A stretch of DNA of 64,000 bases, taken from Hoeflea sp. 108. Lineage in GTDB: Bacteria; Pseudomonadota; Alphaproteobacteria; Rhizobiales; Rhizobiaceae. The stretch covers positions 2,110,839 to 2,174,838 of the forward strand of contig NZ_KB890024.1 of NCBI RefSeq assembly GCF_000372965.1, written 5' to 3'. The translations under genes were made by a program, and so were the position numbers. This document shows positions 50,765 through 58,658 of the stretch, piece after piece (position 1 is the stretch's first letter; the number at the start of each line of letters is the position of its first letter). The notes under the pieces were generated by a model. The model was not told the DNA's origin. It saw nothing but the letters and a program-made list of their open reading frames with translations, and did not search any database.

Positions 50765-51085
50765 GTTGGTTTTGCTCGGCCGATGGGCATGACCATGCGT
50801 AAATTGTGGCTAATGTAACCATTTTACGCCCGATTGTTGCCATAATGTAACAAACGTCGAGAATGGCCCGATTTCGGGCTGTTTTTGTTTTCTGGTTCCG
50901 AATTTTCCCACGAAATCAGGGGCAGGTAGCACCAATTTCACTAAAATTGACGTTTGCGTAAGCGGAAGCTCGGCAACCCGGCGGTTGTACTGCCGCAGCG
51001 CTGCCATCGTTTGGAAAAAATCAATGTTGCGTGAGCAGGATGAAATCGTTCAATTCTCAGCACGAGCATTTCGGGAGAGGACTCA
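50765..51085. other. AT-rich intergenic region before the FadL-type gene
   Basis: About 320 bases of clearly lower GC than valS, with no supported gene. TAATGTAAC occurs at about 50813 and ATAATGTAAC at about 50842, two near-repeats about 29 bases apart. A second terminator-like hairpin lies at 50866, so a short transcript may end here. The porin gene has its own promoter region in the last 150 bases. Confidence 0.6.
50866..50892 (+). terminator. Second terminator-like hairpin in the valS-fadL gap
   Basis: GCCCG (50866-50870) pairs with CGGGC (50875-50879) around ATTT, followed by TGTTTTTGTTTTC. It is 100 bases past the valS terminator, so it may be a back-up stop or the end of a small RNA starting at about 50790. 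Confidence 0.65.
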
Positions 51086-52198
51086 ATGAACATTTCGCGT
51101 CTCAAAGCGCTGCTGGGGGCAACGGCGCTGACGATCGTTGCGGCAGGCGCAGCCCAGGCCGGCGGTTTCTCGCGCGGCACGGCCGATACGGACATTCTGT
51201 TCGAGGAAGGCAATTTCAACATTCGTACCGGCGTCACTTATGTTAATCCAACGAGGAAGTACTCGAAGAACCTTCTGAATCCTCAGTTGGTTGGCGTCGA
51301 CTATGCCGATAGCTACGCTATTCCGTCTGCGGCGGTGAAGTTCAATATTCTTGAGGACCTCAGATGCGCAGGAACCTTCACACAGTCATTCGGCGGTGGT
51401 GCTACTTGGCCGACACCTAGTGGCCCGGTGGCGAAGCTTGATGAGGATTTCCACGTCAATGAGTTTGCCGCGACCTGTGGATACAAGGTAGATTTGAGCA
51501 AGGGGCGCATTTGGCTCATCGGTGGCGCCTTCGTGGAGAGCCTCGAATACAATCTCGTTGCGGGTGCTGGCGCTATTGACGGTACGCTGAAAGACAATAA
51601 TGTCGGCTGGCGAGCAGGGATTGCGTACGAAATTCCAGAAATCGCCCTTCGGGCACAGCTTCTCTACCGTTCGGGCTTCAACGTTGAAGCAACGGGAAGC
51701 GCGCTCTATCTAGGTGCCGCGACATTGCCGGCCAATGGCACTGCGGAACTGCCGCAAAGCGTTGAATTGAAGTTCCAGACGGGTGTCGCTCCCGGCTGGC
51801 TGGCCTACGGTAATGTCAAGTGGACTGATTGGTCGGTGACCAAGGAACTTGTCTTGAATGTCCCAGCGTTGGGCCTGTCGAGCCGAAATGAATATTATTG
51901 GCAAGATGGCTGGACGATTACTGGCGGCGTTGGTCATGCCTTCACCGACAAGATTTCGGGAACTGCATTTGTTTCGTGGGACCGTGGTGTCGGCACCGGT
52001 TGGGATCTCACTGCAGACACCTACTCGATCGGGGTCGGCGCTTCGATGAAGGATGCTCTCGGGGGAGAACTCCGCCTGGGCGGCGCCGCGATCTATATGG
52101 GCGAAGTTTCTGAAACAAAGTATGTTCCAGTCCTGAACCGTACGGTTCAGGCCGATTGGGGCTTTGCCCTCTCTGCTGGCTACAGCGTGAAGTGGTAA
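51086..52198 (+). CDS. FadL/OmpP1-type outer-membrane protein
   Basis: Outer-membrane beta-barrel of 370 residues related to the long-chain fatty acid and hydrocarbon porin FadL. A signal peptide covers about 1-25 (RLKALLGATALTIVAAGAAQ). The mature start AGGFSRGTADTDILFEEGNF is the FadL hatch-like N-terminus. Barrel strands include AVKFNILEDLRCAGTFTQSF, SVELKFQTGVAPGWLAYGNV and SWDRGVGTGWDLTADTYSIG; the final strand ends in YSVKW with a terminal aromatic residue. The codons use far more A/T third positions than valS or exoR, so the gene looks acquired or under different selection. GGAGAGGACTCA gives a good ribosome site. Confidence 0.88.
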   Translation: MNISRLKALLGATALTIVAAGAAQAGGFSRGTADTDILFEEGNFNIRTGVTYVNPTRKYSKNLLNPQLVGVDYADSYAIPSAAVKFNILEDLRCAGTFTQSFGGGATWPTPSGPVAKLDEDFHVNEFAATCGYKVDLSKGRIWLIGGAFVESLEYNLVAGAGAIDGTLKDNNVGWRAGIAYEIPEIALRAQLLYRSGFNVEATGSALYLGAATLPANGTAELPQSVELKFQTGVAPGWLAYGNVKWTDWSVTKELVLNVPALGLSSRNEYYWQDGWTITGGVGHAFTDKISGTAFVSWDRGVGTGWDLTADTYSIGVGASMKDALGGELRLGGAAIYMGEVSETKYVPVLNRTVQADWGFALSAGYSVKW

Positions 52199-52220
52199 GC
52201 GCCACTATCTGATCCAGAAG

Positions 52221-52247
52221 AAGCCGGGCCTCGTGCCCGGCTTTTTT
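52221..52247 (+). terminator. Rho-independent terminator of the FadL-type gene
   Basis: AAGCCGGGC (52221-52229) pairs with GCCCGGCTT (52235-52243) around CTCGT, running into a T run ending TTTTTTG. This is a textbook intrinsic terminator 22 bases past the stop. Confidence 0.92.
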
Positions 52248-52906
52248 GTCCCTGCCGCACTCCCGCGTGCGTTTGCCATTTGGAAACCATGGCGCTGCAA
52301 GCGCGCAACAGTTGTGACGATTCAGCAACAGTTTTCAGGCAAGCTTTCGTCTAAGGAACATGACGGGGACATTGCCAATTTCCCGCCATAAACCCGGCGC
52401 ACCCCGGATAGGTCTTCGGACCGCGCTCGGAACATGGCGTGAGATTGGTAAACAGGGCCGCTTCGCGCGGCAGGGACAGAATGGACGCCAAGGCGATCTT
52501 CAAGGCCAAGCAGCAGCGCCGTCGCATGACGGCCGCTCAGGCGTTTTCGTCTTTGCCGGCGAGGTTTCCAGGCGCGTCCGAAAGCAACCCGACAATGCTT
52601 GGCGCCGACGCATTCTCTGCCGCGACTTCCGTCGATCATAATTGCTTGCGCGAAGGTCTTGAAGGCAAGCTTGGCCGTACTTTGGCCGAAAACGCCAGCC
52701 ATGTTCGTTTGCATGACGCTGAAGACATCATGCGCCGGGCCGAAGAAATCGGCATGGCGCAGTCCGAAGCGGAATTTGCGGAGAGGGCGAAAGACTGTAC
52801 GCCGCGTTCGACCGAACGGTCGGCCGCGAACCGGAAATGTGCCCGGGCAGTCGGGGTGCGCCATGGCGCGGCACCCCGTCAGGTCGGGCGGAAGAAACGA
52901 ACTGCC
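52248..52906. other. Long region upstream of exoR with an in-frame open extension
   Basis: About 660 bases lie between the porin terminator and the exoR start. The frame of exoR stays open leftward to 52439, and an ATG at 52481 has CAGGGACAG as a good ribosome site; it would add 142 residues (MDAKAIFKAKQQRRRMTAAQ...). I see no known domain in that extension, and it would bury the exoR signal peptide. It may be a leader peptide frame, part of a longer annotated gene, or chance openness. Confidence 0.5.
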
Positions 52907-53725
52907 ATGCGGGTTTCCGAGTTTGTGAGAGCATCTGCGTTTTCGGCGCTTGTGGCGGCCGCCCTGCTCGGTGCGGCCGGACAGGCGCTTGCCTTCGACG
53001 ACAAGGTGTTCGACGACAAGACCGGCGTAAAGCCGCAGTCGAACCCTTGGGCGGTGTTCCAGTTCGGCTTCTCCGCCTACAAGAACGGCCACAAGGACCA
53101 GGCTGTCGAAGCCTATCGTTATGCCGCCGAAAACGGCCAGATCGGCGCCACCTGGAAGCTTGCCCGCATGTATGCGGAAGGCGACGGCGTCACCCGCAAC
53201 GACTATGAAGCCTTCAAGTTCTTCTCGGAGATCGCCGAGCAGGACGTCGAGCCCGGCTCGCCTGAGGAAAGCTATGTGTCCGACGCGCTGGTGGCGCTGG
53301 GCGGCTATTTGAAGGCCGGCATTCCGGGCAGCCCGGTCTCGCCCAATTCGATCGCCGCGCAGGAATATTACATGCGCGCCGCCGCCAACTACCGTAACCC
53401 GGATGCCCAGTTCGAGATGGGCAAGATGTTCCTCAAGGGCGATGGCGGCGTAAAGGCCAGTGTCACCCAGGCAGGCCGCTGGCTGCAGTTGGCCGCCGAG
53501 AAGGGCCATGCCGGTGCGCAGGCGACGCTTGGCAACCTGCTGTTCCAGAGCGGCAAGGTCGTGCGCGGCCTGGCCATGATGACGGCGGCTCTTGAGCGCG
53601 CCACCCCGTCCGATCAGCCCTGGATTCGCGGCATGCAGGAAGAGGCATTTGCGCTTGCCGACGAATCCGACCGCCGCACCGCCATTTCGCTTGCGCAGGA
53701 TATCCTGACCAAGGGCAACGAGTAG
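52907..53725 (+). CDS. exoR: ExoR, periplasmic repressor of exopolysaccharide synthesis
   Basis: Sel1-repeat protein of 272 residues. In Sinorhizobium ExoR binds the ExoS sensor in the periplasm and keeps ExoS/ChvI off, repressing succinoglycan and favouring motility. The start at 52907 (MRVSEFVRASAFSALVAAAL) opens a signal peptide ending near QALAF. The mature part matches ExoR: DDKTGVKPQSNPWAVFQFGF, SAYKNGHKDQAVEAYRYAAE, MYAEGDGVTRNDYEAFKFFS and MMTAALERATPSDQPWIRGM. Sel1-type repeats run through about 50-230. exoS and chvI are not in the window. The ribosome site is weak, and a longer in-frame start exists upstream. Confidence 0.92.
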   Translation: MRVSEFVRASAFSALVAAALLGAAGQALAFDDKVFDDKTGVKPQSNPWAVFQFGFSAYKNGHKDQAVEAYRYAAENGQIGATWKLARMYAEGDGVTRNDYEAFKFFSEIAEQDVEPGSPEESYVSDALVALGGYLKAGIPGSPVSPNSIAAQEYYMRAAANYRNPDAQFEMGKMFLKGDGGVKASVTQAGRWLQLAAEKGHAGAQATLGNLLFQSGKVVRGLAMMTAALERATPSDQPWIRGMQEEAFALADESDRRTAISLAQDILTKGNE

Positions 53726-53791
53726 CTTGCCTTTCCGGCGAGGTTAAGATCGTCTCACATCACGACTGGGTGGGCTTCCACAGGTCGATCG

Positions 53792-54253
53792 ATGGGGCGG
53801 GTGAAGATTGGCGACATAGTAGAAATTGGAACGCCTCAGGGAATGGCCTATGCCGTTCTTACCCATAAGCATGCTCAATATGGCGCGCTCATTCGGGTTC
53901 TGGGGAAAATTCATGAAGATCGCCCCAAAGATGCCTCCGAGATTTTGGCGCATGACGTCCAGTTCTCGTGTTTCTTTCCACTTGGCGCTGCTGTTGCCAG
54001 AAAGATCGTATCAGTCGTTGGGACAGTGCCGTTGCCAGCCGAGCTCGCAACTTTCCCTGCCTTTCGTACGGGCGTTGTTGATCCGGCAACGGGCAAGGTT
54101 CGGGTATGGTGGTTCTGGGACGGAACGATCGAATGGGCGGTCGGCGAGATCACCACAGAGCAACGTCAGATGCCAACCCGCGGCGTCTGGAACGATGCAC
54201 TTCTGGTCGAACGGCTGTTGGCAGGTTGGACTGCCGAATCCGACCCGACATAA
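53792..54253 (+). CDS. Hypothetical protein, possibly immunity-like
   Basis: Cytoplasmic protein of 153 residues without signal peptide or membrane helix. It begins MGRVKIGDIVEIGTPQGMAY and continues with YGALIRVLGKIHEDRPKDAS, FFPLGAAVARKIVSVVGTVP, VRVWWFWDGTIEWAVGEITT and GVWNDALLVERLLAGW. The opening KIGDxxEI-TPxGxAYA and the WW-WDG core recall small single-domain proteins including immunity-type families such as Imm26, but I cannot assign it with confidence. The ribosome site is weak (AGGTCGATCG). It stands alone between exoR and convergent xthA, with no toxin nearby. Composition is slightly lower in GC than its neighbours. Confidence 0.7.
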   Translation: MGRVKIGDIVEIGTPQGMAYAVLTHKHAQYGALIRVLGKIHEDRPKDASEILAHDVQFSCFFPLGAAVARKIVSVVGTVPLPAELATFPAFRTGVVDPATGKVRVWWFWDGTIEWAVGEITTEQRQMPTRGVWNDALLVERLLAGWTAESDPT

Positions 54254-54310
54254 ATGGCCTCAAGTCGGTCGGCACCCATCTCGCCTAGGCATCTAGAGTC
54301 AGGCGACGCC

Positions 54311-55102
54311 TCACGCCGCCTGAAGGGTGAGGTCTATCGCCACCGGCACGTGGTCCGACGGCTTTTCCCAGGCGCGCACGTGCTTTTCGATCGAGGCCGA
54401 GGTGAACCGGCTTGCTGCCTCGGGCGACAAGAGCAGATGGTCGATGCGGATGCCGTTGTTTTTCTGCCAGGCGCCGGCTTGGTAATCCCAGAAAGTGTAG
54501 ACATCGGGCTGGTCGGTGACGGCGCGCACAGCTTCGGTGAAACCGAGATTCTCAAGCCGCCTGAACGCCCGGCGCGTTTCCGGCTGGTAAAGCGCATCGC
54601 CAAGCCACTGCTCGATGTTGCGGGCGTCCTTTGCTTCAGGGATGACGTTGTAGTCGCCGGCGAGCACCAGCGCTTCTTCCAGCACCAGCCGCTCGGCCGC
54701 CCAGCGCTCCAGCCGCGCCATCCACGACAGTTTGTAGGGGAATTTTTCGGTGCCGACGGGATTGCCATTGGGCAGGTAGAGCGAAACCACGCGCAGCGCG
54801 CCCTTGTCGGTCGAGAACACGCCTTCGATGAAGCGTGCCTGCTCGTCGGAGTCATCGCCGGGCAGGCCGCGATTGACCTCGTCAAAGCGCAGCTTGGACA
54901 GGATGGCGACGCCGTTGAAACCCTTCTGGCCGTGAGTTTCGACATTGTAGCCCAGCGCCTCGATCTCGAAACGCGGAAAGCCTTCGTCGACCGTCTTGAT
55001 TTCCTGCAGGCAGACGATGTCCGGATCGCTTTCCTTCAGCCAATGCACCAGGTTTTCGATGCGGGCTCGGACGCCGTTAATGTTCCAGGTCACGATCTTC
55101 AT
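54311..55102 (-). CDS. xthA: Exodeoxyribonuclease III
   Basis: Exonuclease/AP endonuclease of 263 residues in base-excision repair. The start at 55102 (MKIVTWNINGVRARIENLVH) is the family beginning. Catalytic motifs are CLQEIKT (metal-binding glutamate), SLYLPNGNPVGTEKF with the catalytic tyrosine, LAGDYNVIPEAKDARN (the DxN pair), GIRIDHLLLS and KPSDHVPVAIDL with the final aspartate-histidine pair. All residues expected for activity are present. It is convergent with the hypothetical gene at 53792 and divergent from the nucleobase permease. Confidence 0.96.
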   Translation of the reverse strand: MKIVTWNINGVRARIENLVHWLKESDPDIVCLQEIKTVDEGFPRFEIEALGYNVETHGQKGFNGVAILSKLRFDEVNRGLPGDDSDEQARFIEGVFSTDKGALRVVSLYLPNGNPVGTEKFPYKLSWMARLERWAAERLVLEEALVLAGDYNVIPEAKDARNIEQWLGDALYQPETRRAFRRLENLGFTEAVRAVTDQPDVYTFWDYQAGAWQKNNGIRIDHLLLSPEAASRFTSASIEKHVRAWEKPSDHVPVAIDLTLQAA

Positions 55103-55134
55103 GAAAATCACACTACAATTTCAAACAAATCTAG

Positions 55135-55151
55135 ATAGTCGTCATGACTAT
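55135..55151. promoter_or_regulatory. Inverted repeat between xthA and the permease
   Basis: ATAGTC (55135-55140) and GACTAT (55146-55151) are separated by GTCAT. The site lies about 90 bases upstream of the permease start and 33 bases upstream of xthA, so it could be an operator for either. Confidence 0.45.
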
Positions 55152-55188
55152 TCCGAACGATCCTGCACCATCCCTCAGGAGAAGGGAA

Positions 55189-55217
55189 CCGGTCCTCTTC
55201 GGCATTCTTCGGACCGG
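55189..55217 (+). promoter_or_regulatory. Leader hairpin close to the permease start
   Basis: CCGGTCC (55189-55195) pairs with GGACCGG (55211-55217) around a fifteen-base loop, ending only a few bases before the AGGGGA ribosome site of the permease gene. It could affect translation or mRNA stability. No known riboswitch pattern was recognised. Confidence 0.4.
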
Positions 55218-55240
55218 CTAGCAAAAGGGGAAAAAATGCC

Positions 55241-56725
55241 ATGTCCAACAGTCCACTTCCTGTGGACGAGGTGCTACCTGCGCCTCGTCTAGCTGCGCTC
55301 GGCATCCAGCATGTCCTGGTCATGTATGCCGGTGCCATCGCCGTGCCGCTCATCGTCGGCCGGGCCCTCAAGCTCGATCCCGAGCAGGTGGCCTTCCTGA
55401 TCTCCGCCGACCTGTTCGTCTGTGGCGTCGTCACCATCATCCAGTCCTTTGGCGCAACGCAATGGTTCGGCATCAAGCTCCCGGTTATGATGGGCGTCAC
55501 CTTCGCGGCCGTCGGCCCGATGGTCGCCATGGCCAACGCCAACCAGGGGCTCGACGGCGCGCGCATGATCTTCGGTGCCATTATTGGCGCCGGCGTGGTT
55601 GCGATGCTGATCGCGCCGCTGGTCAGTCGAATGCTCAGGTTCTTTCCGCCAGTTGTCACCGGCACCATCATCGTTGTCATCGGCGCGTCGCTGATGCGCA
55701 TCGGCATCAACTGGATCTTCGGCAATCCGGTCGGCCCGACCGCACCGCGCCTGATTGCGCCCGAACACGCCGAATGGCTGAAGGCCATGACCGACATGGC
55801 AGCGGCGACCGGTTCGACCATCCCCGTGATACCCCAGAAGCTGGCGTTGGCGGCAACCGTTCCCAACCCGGCCTATGCGCCGCTCACCAATGTTGGCATC
55901 TCGGCTGTCGTGCTTCTGTCCATCCTGGCGATCGCCAGGTTCGGCAAGGGCTTTATGTCCAATATCGCCGTGCTTCTCGGCATCGTCATCGGCGGCGTGC
56001 TCACCGCATCGCTCGGCATGATGAATTTCGACAAGGTCGCGTCCGCCGGATGGTTCGAGCTGATCACGCCGCTGCATTTCGGCATGCCGATATTCGATCC
56101 GATCCTGATCGTCACCATGGTGCTGGTCATGATCGTGGTGATGATCGAATCGACGGGCATGTTCCTGGCGCTCGGCGACATGACCGGTAAGAAGATCACC
56201 CAGCCGATGCTCTCGGCCGGCCTGCGGACAGATGGCCTGGGCACCATCATCGGCGGCCTGTTCAACACCTTCCCCTACACCAGCTTCTCGCAGAATGTCG
56301 GCCTGGTGGGCGTTACTGGCGTCAAGAGTCGCTTCGTCTGCGTCGCCGGCGGTGTAATCCTCATCATCCTCGGCCTCGTGCCCAAGATGGGCGCGCTGGT
56401 CGAGGCATTGCCGACCGTGGTGCTGGGTGGGGCGGGGCTCGTCATGTTCGGCATGGTCGCAGCGACCGGCATCCGCATTCTGTCCAATGTCGACTTCAAG
56501 ACCAATCGCAACAACCTGTTTGTGGTGGCCGTGTCGATCGGCTTCGGCATGATCCCGCTCGTCGCCCCCGACTTCAAGATGTGGATGCCGCATGGCATCC
56601 ATCCGTTGATCGAGTCCGGCATCCTGCTGGCGTCGATCTCCGCTGTCGTGCTCAACGCCTTCTTCAACGGCACCAAAGTCGACGAGGCCGAAATTCGCGA
56701 GGCTGCACTGGCGTCGGAAGCCTGA
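55241..56725 (+). CDS. NCS2 family nucleobase:cation symporter (uracil/xanthine permease type)
   Basis: Inner-membrane symporter of 494 residues with about 14 transmembrane segments. The N-terminal LAALGIQHVLVMYAGAIAVP is the NCS2 hallmark, followed by GIKLPVMMGVTFAAVGPMVA, VVTGTIIVVIGASLMRIGIN, the substrate-site region VMIESTGMFLALGDMTGKKI, and FNTFPYTSFSQNVGLVGVTG, the motif that contains the conserved asparagine of xanthine/uric-acid permeases. Its substrate is therefore more likely a purine (xanthine or urate) than uracil, but this is inference. A leader hairpin and an inverted repeat lie upstream. A bidirectional terminator follows. Confidence 0.92.
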   Translation: MSNSPLPVDEVLPAPRLAALGIQHVLVMYAGAIAVPLIVGRALKLDPEQVAFLISADLFVCGVVTIIQSFGATQWFGIKLPVMMGVTFAAVGPMVAMANANQGLDGARMIFGAIIGAGVVAMLIAPLVSRMLRFFPPVVTGTIIVVIGASLMRIGINWIFGNPVGPTAPRLIAPEHAEWLKAMTDMAAATGSTIPVIPQKLALAATVPNPAYAPLTNVGISAVVLLSILAIARFGKGFMSNIAVLLGIVIGGVLTASLGMMNFDKVASAGWFELITPLHFGMPIFDPILIVTMVLVMIVVMIESTGMFLALGDMTGKKITQPMLSAGLRTDGLGTIIGGLFNTFPYTSFSQNVGLVGVTGVKSRFVCVAGGVILIILGLVPKMGALVEALPTVVLGGAGLVMFGMVAATGIRILSNVDFKTNRNNLFVVAVSIGFGMIPLVAPDFKMWMPHGIHPLIESGILLASISAVVLNAFFNGTKVDEAEIREAALASEA

Positions 56726-56747
56726 CGCTGCTGCATGAAACAAATAG

Positions 56748-56768
56748 AGGGGCCCGCGTGGGGCCCCT
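56748..56768. terminator. Bidirectional terminator between convergent genes
   Basis: AGGGGCCC (56748-56755) pairs with GGGCCCCT (56761-56768) around GCGTG. It separates the permease gene from the convergent GNAT gene and can act in both directions. Confidence 0.7.
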
Positions 56769-56774
56769 TGCTTA

Positions 56775-57260
56775 TCAGCCACCCAGCCGGTGGACGTAGA
56801 ATTTGGTGTCCACGAACACGACCGGAAAACTCTCCGGCAGGTCGGCCCTGGCGACCTCGACGAAGCCATTCTTCTCATAGAAGCGATGGGCAGCGAGGAA
56901 CCTGTCGGTGGTGCCGAGATAGACGGCGGTGATGCCGCGCTGGTTTGCGGTCGCAAGCAGGAGGCCGAGCAGCTGTGCTGCGACGCCATGCTCGCGGCCG
57001 CGCCATTCTGCGGCGACGAACATCTTGCGCAGCGCGGCCAGGCCGCCACCGATGTCGACCAGGCCAATCGTTCCGACGATCCTGCCATCGACCTCCGCCA
57101 CCCAGAACTCACCCAGGCCACGCTGGTAGAATTCCGGGATGATCTTGAGGTCGGGTTGGTCGTCGATGGTGACGTCAAAGCCGAACTCGTCTCGCTGGAT
57201 CGGCAGGATGACGTTCACGACATCGTCGAGGTCATCGGGCTCGAAACGACGGATCTGCAT
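56775..57260 (-). CDS. GNAT family N-acetyltransferase
   Basis: Acetyltransferase of 161 residues. The start at 57260 (MQIRRFEPDDLDDVVNVILP) follows CAGGGAAGCAGT; a longer frame to 57302 adds unlikely residues. GNAT elements are FWVAEVDGRIVGTIGLVDIG, LRKMFVAAEWRGREHGVAAQ (the R-x-x-G-x-A acetyl-CoA loop, with histidine in the second position), and AVYLGTTDRFLAAHRFYEKN with the terminal tyrosine. The substrate is unknown. It appears to be transcribed alone. Confidence 0.88.
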   Translation of the reverse strand: MQIRRFEPDDLDDVVNVILPIQRDEFGFDVTIDDQPDLKIIPEFYQRGLGEFWVAEVDGRIVGTIGLVDIGGGLAALRKMFVAAEWRGREHGVAAQLLGLLLATANQRGITAVYLGTTDRFLAAHRFYEKNGFVEVARADLPESFPVVFVDTKFYVHRLGG

Positions 57261-57352
57261 ACTGCTTCCCTGCTGGTCGGAGGTGGCTAGGCGAACGGGC
57301 AACGGCGCATCTTGTCATGGATACATGCAGAGGTTGGCGCAGCCACGCAAGG

Positions 57353-57730
57353 CTACTTGCGTTCGACAAGGCCGATCGTGTTGCCGGCCGGGTCCTTCAG
57401 GAAGGCCATCCACTCACTCTCGCCGGGCGGGCCGAACTCGCCCTCGGTGTCGCGGTGCACGAGCGTCGGCGCAGTGGTGAAGGCAACGCCACGCTCGGAT
57501 GCCTGTTCGTGGAATGTGTCGAGATCGTCGATGTCGAGATAGACGGTGCCCTGCGGCACGCCGCCGGTGAAGAACAGCCTGATGCCGCCGACGATGATGA
57601 AGGCTATGCCGGGGGGATCGTAGCGCGCATGCACCGGCAGCCCGAACACGTCGCGCCAGAAGGCGAGCGTCGTGTCGATGTCCCGGCCGGCCGAGAGCGC
57701 AACCTGCCTGAGCGCTTTTGGACGCCGCAT
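57353..57730 (-). CDS. VOC family protein (glyoxalase/bleomycin-resistance type)
   Basis: Single-module VOC-superfamily protein of 125 residues. It starts (M)RRPKALRQVALSAGRDIDTT and shows LAFWRDVFGLPVHARYDPPG, IIVGGIRLFFTGGV, VYLDIDDLDTFHEQASERGV and FLKDPAGNTIGLVERK with the late glutamate often used as a metal ligand. The reaction is not predictable; relatives include dioxygenases, isomerases and antibiotic-sequestering proteins. The ATG at 57730 overlaps the stop of the upstream unknown gene (TGATG), which makes it the last gene of an erpA-unknown-VOC operon. Confidence 0.85.
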   Translation of the reverse strand: MRRPKALRQVALSAGRDIDTTLAFWRDVFGLPVHARYDPPGIAFIIVGGIRLFFTGGVPQGTVYLDIDDLDTFHEQASERGVAFTTAPTLVHRDTEGEFGPPGESEWMAFLKDPAGNTIGLVERK

Positions 57731-58239
57731 CAATCGAGTCCCTCGGTATGCTGCTCACTGGTCGCGAGAATATGCGCGATGCCCTCGGTTAGATGACCTG
57801 CCTGCCGACGCGGTGTCTGCTCGTCGATGTAGTCGCATGCGTCATAGTATCCATGCATCCAATCCGTGACGCCAAAAAGAGCTTCTGTCGGAGCCAACAT
57901 GCGGCAGACGAGAAACGGCTGCTGTTCGCTGTCGAGATACGCCCGAATACTGCGCAAGAAGACGAGGCGAGCTTTCGCCTCTGCTACCTTGGATTTGAGA
58001 GTGAAGTCTGGAAATTTTCGTACGACGAGCGCCCGCAATCGCTCGCTGGCCCACGCAACGTCATAGGCGTTGCGTCGATTGGAACGGACCAACAGCAGAT
58101 AGTCGAGGTCGTCAGCATAGATGGCCGAGGCGACGTGGGTATTTGCCCAGGCAATGATGTCCGAATCGGAAATCGCCTCGATTTCGCGAGCCACCAGGAC
58201 GGTTAAGAGGTCTTCGCTTCCATCGAAGACCTCTTTCAT
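57730..58239 (-). CDS. Hypothetical protein in the erpA operon
   Basis: Cytoplasmic protein of 169 residues that I do not recognise. It is mostly helical and acidic-to-neutral: MKEVFDGSEDLLTVLVAREI, IIAWANTHVASAIYADDLDY, NAYDVAWASERLRALVVRKF and VCRMLAPTEALFGVTDWMHG. There is no signal peptide, membrane helix or obvious catalytic motif; a single cysteine in each of VCRM and DACDY is visible. It begins one base after the erpA stop and overlaps the following VOC gene, so all three are translated from one message. This context is the only clue to its role. Confidence 0.72.
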   Translation of the reverse strand: MKEVFDGSEDLLTVLVAREIEAISDSDIIAWANTHVASAIYADDLDYLLLVRSNRRNAYDVAWASERLRALVVRKFPDFTLKSKVAEAKARLVFLRSIRAYLDSEQQPFLVCRMLAPTEALFGVTDWMHGYYDACDYIDEQTPRRQAGHLTEGIAHILATSEQHTEGLD

Positions 58240-58240
58240 C

Positions 58241-58588
58241 TCAGATGGAGAAGCTGGTGCCGCAGCCGCAGCCGGCGACCGCGTTGGGATTTTTGATCTG
58301 GAACGACTGGCCCATCAGGTCGTCGACGAAATCGACCACCGAGCCGCCCATGTAGACCAGCGACAGGTCGTCGACGAGAAGCGTGGCACCGTCGCGCTCG
58401 ATGGCGACGTCGTCGTCATTGCGGGCGTCGACCAGATCGAATTTGTAGGAAAAGCCGGAGCAACCACCGCCTTCGACCGAAATACGCAAGGCGATCTTGC
58501 CCGGATCGCCGGCGACGATCTTGGCTATGCGCTTCGCAGCGGCATCGGTCATTTCGACCTTCATGGCAGTCTTGGCATCAGCGCCCAT
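58241..58588 (-). CDS. erpA: Iron-sulfur cluster insertion protein ErpA (HesB/IscA family)
   Basis: A-type carrier of 115 residues that delivers Fe-S clusters to target enzymes. The start at 58588 (MGADAKTAMKVEMTDAAAKR) follows AAGGTGACGCCG; the true start could also be the later ATG before KVEMTDAAA. The three cluster-binding cysteines are present: one in EGGGCSGFSYKF and two in AGCGCGTSF at the C-terminus. ErpA, IscA and SufA are hard to separate by sequence; ErpA is favoured because of the lone location away from suf or isc genes. It is divergent from dgt across about 70 bases. Confidence 0.88.
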   Translation of the reverse strand: MGADAKTAMKVEMTDAAAKRIAKIVAGDPGKIALRISVEGGGCSGFSYKFDLVDARNDDDVAIERDGATLLVDDLSLVYMGGSVVDFVDDLMGQSFQIKNPNAVAGCGCGTSFSI

Positions 58589-58658
58589 CGGCGTCACCTT
58601 GCTTTCGGTTTCTTATGATAGGTATGAAGCGACCTGTAGCAAGTCAACAGGTGGGAGC

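Noticed and set aside
55289..57178. 629-codon minus-strand open frame opposite the permease and through the next gap
   Set aside because: It is antisense to a clear NCS2 permease and its sequence is histidine/aspartate-rich nonsense typical of shadow frames.
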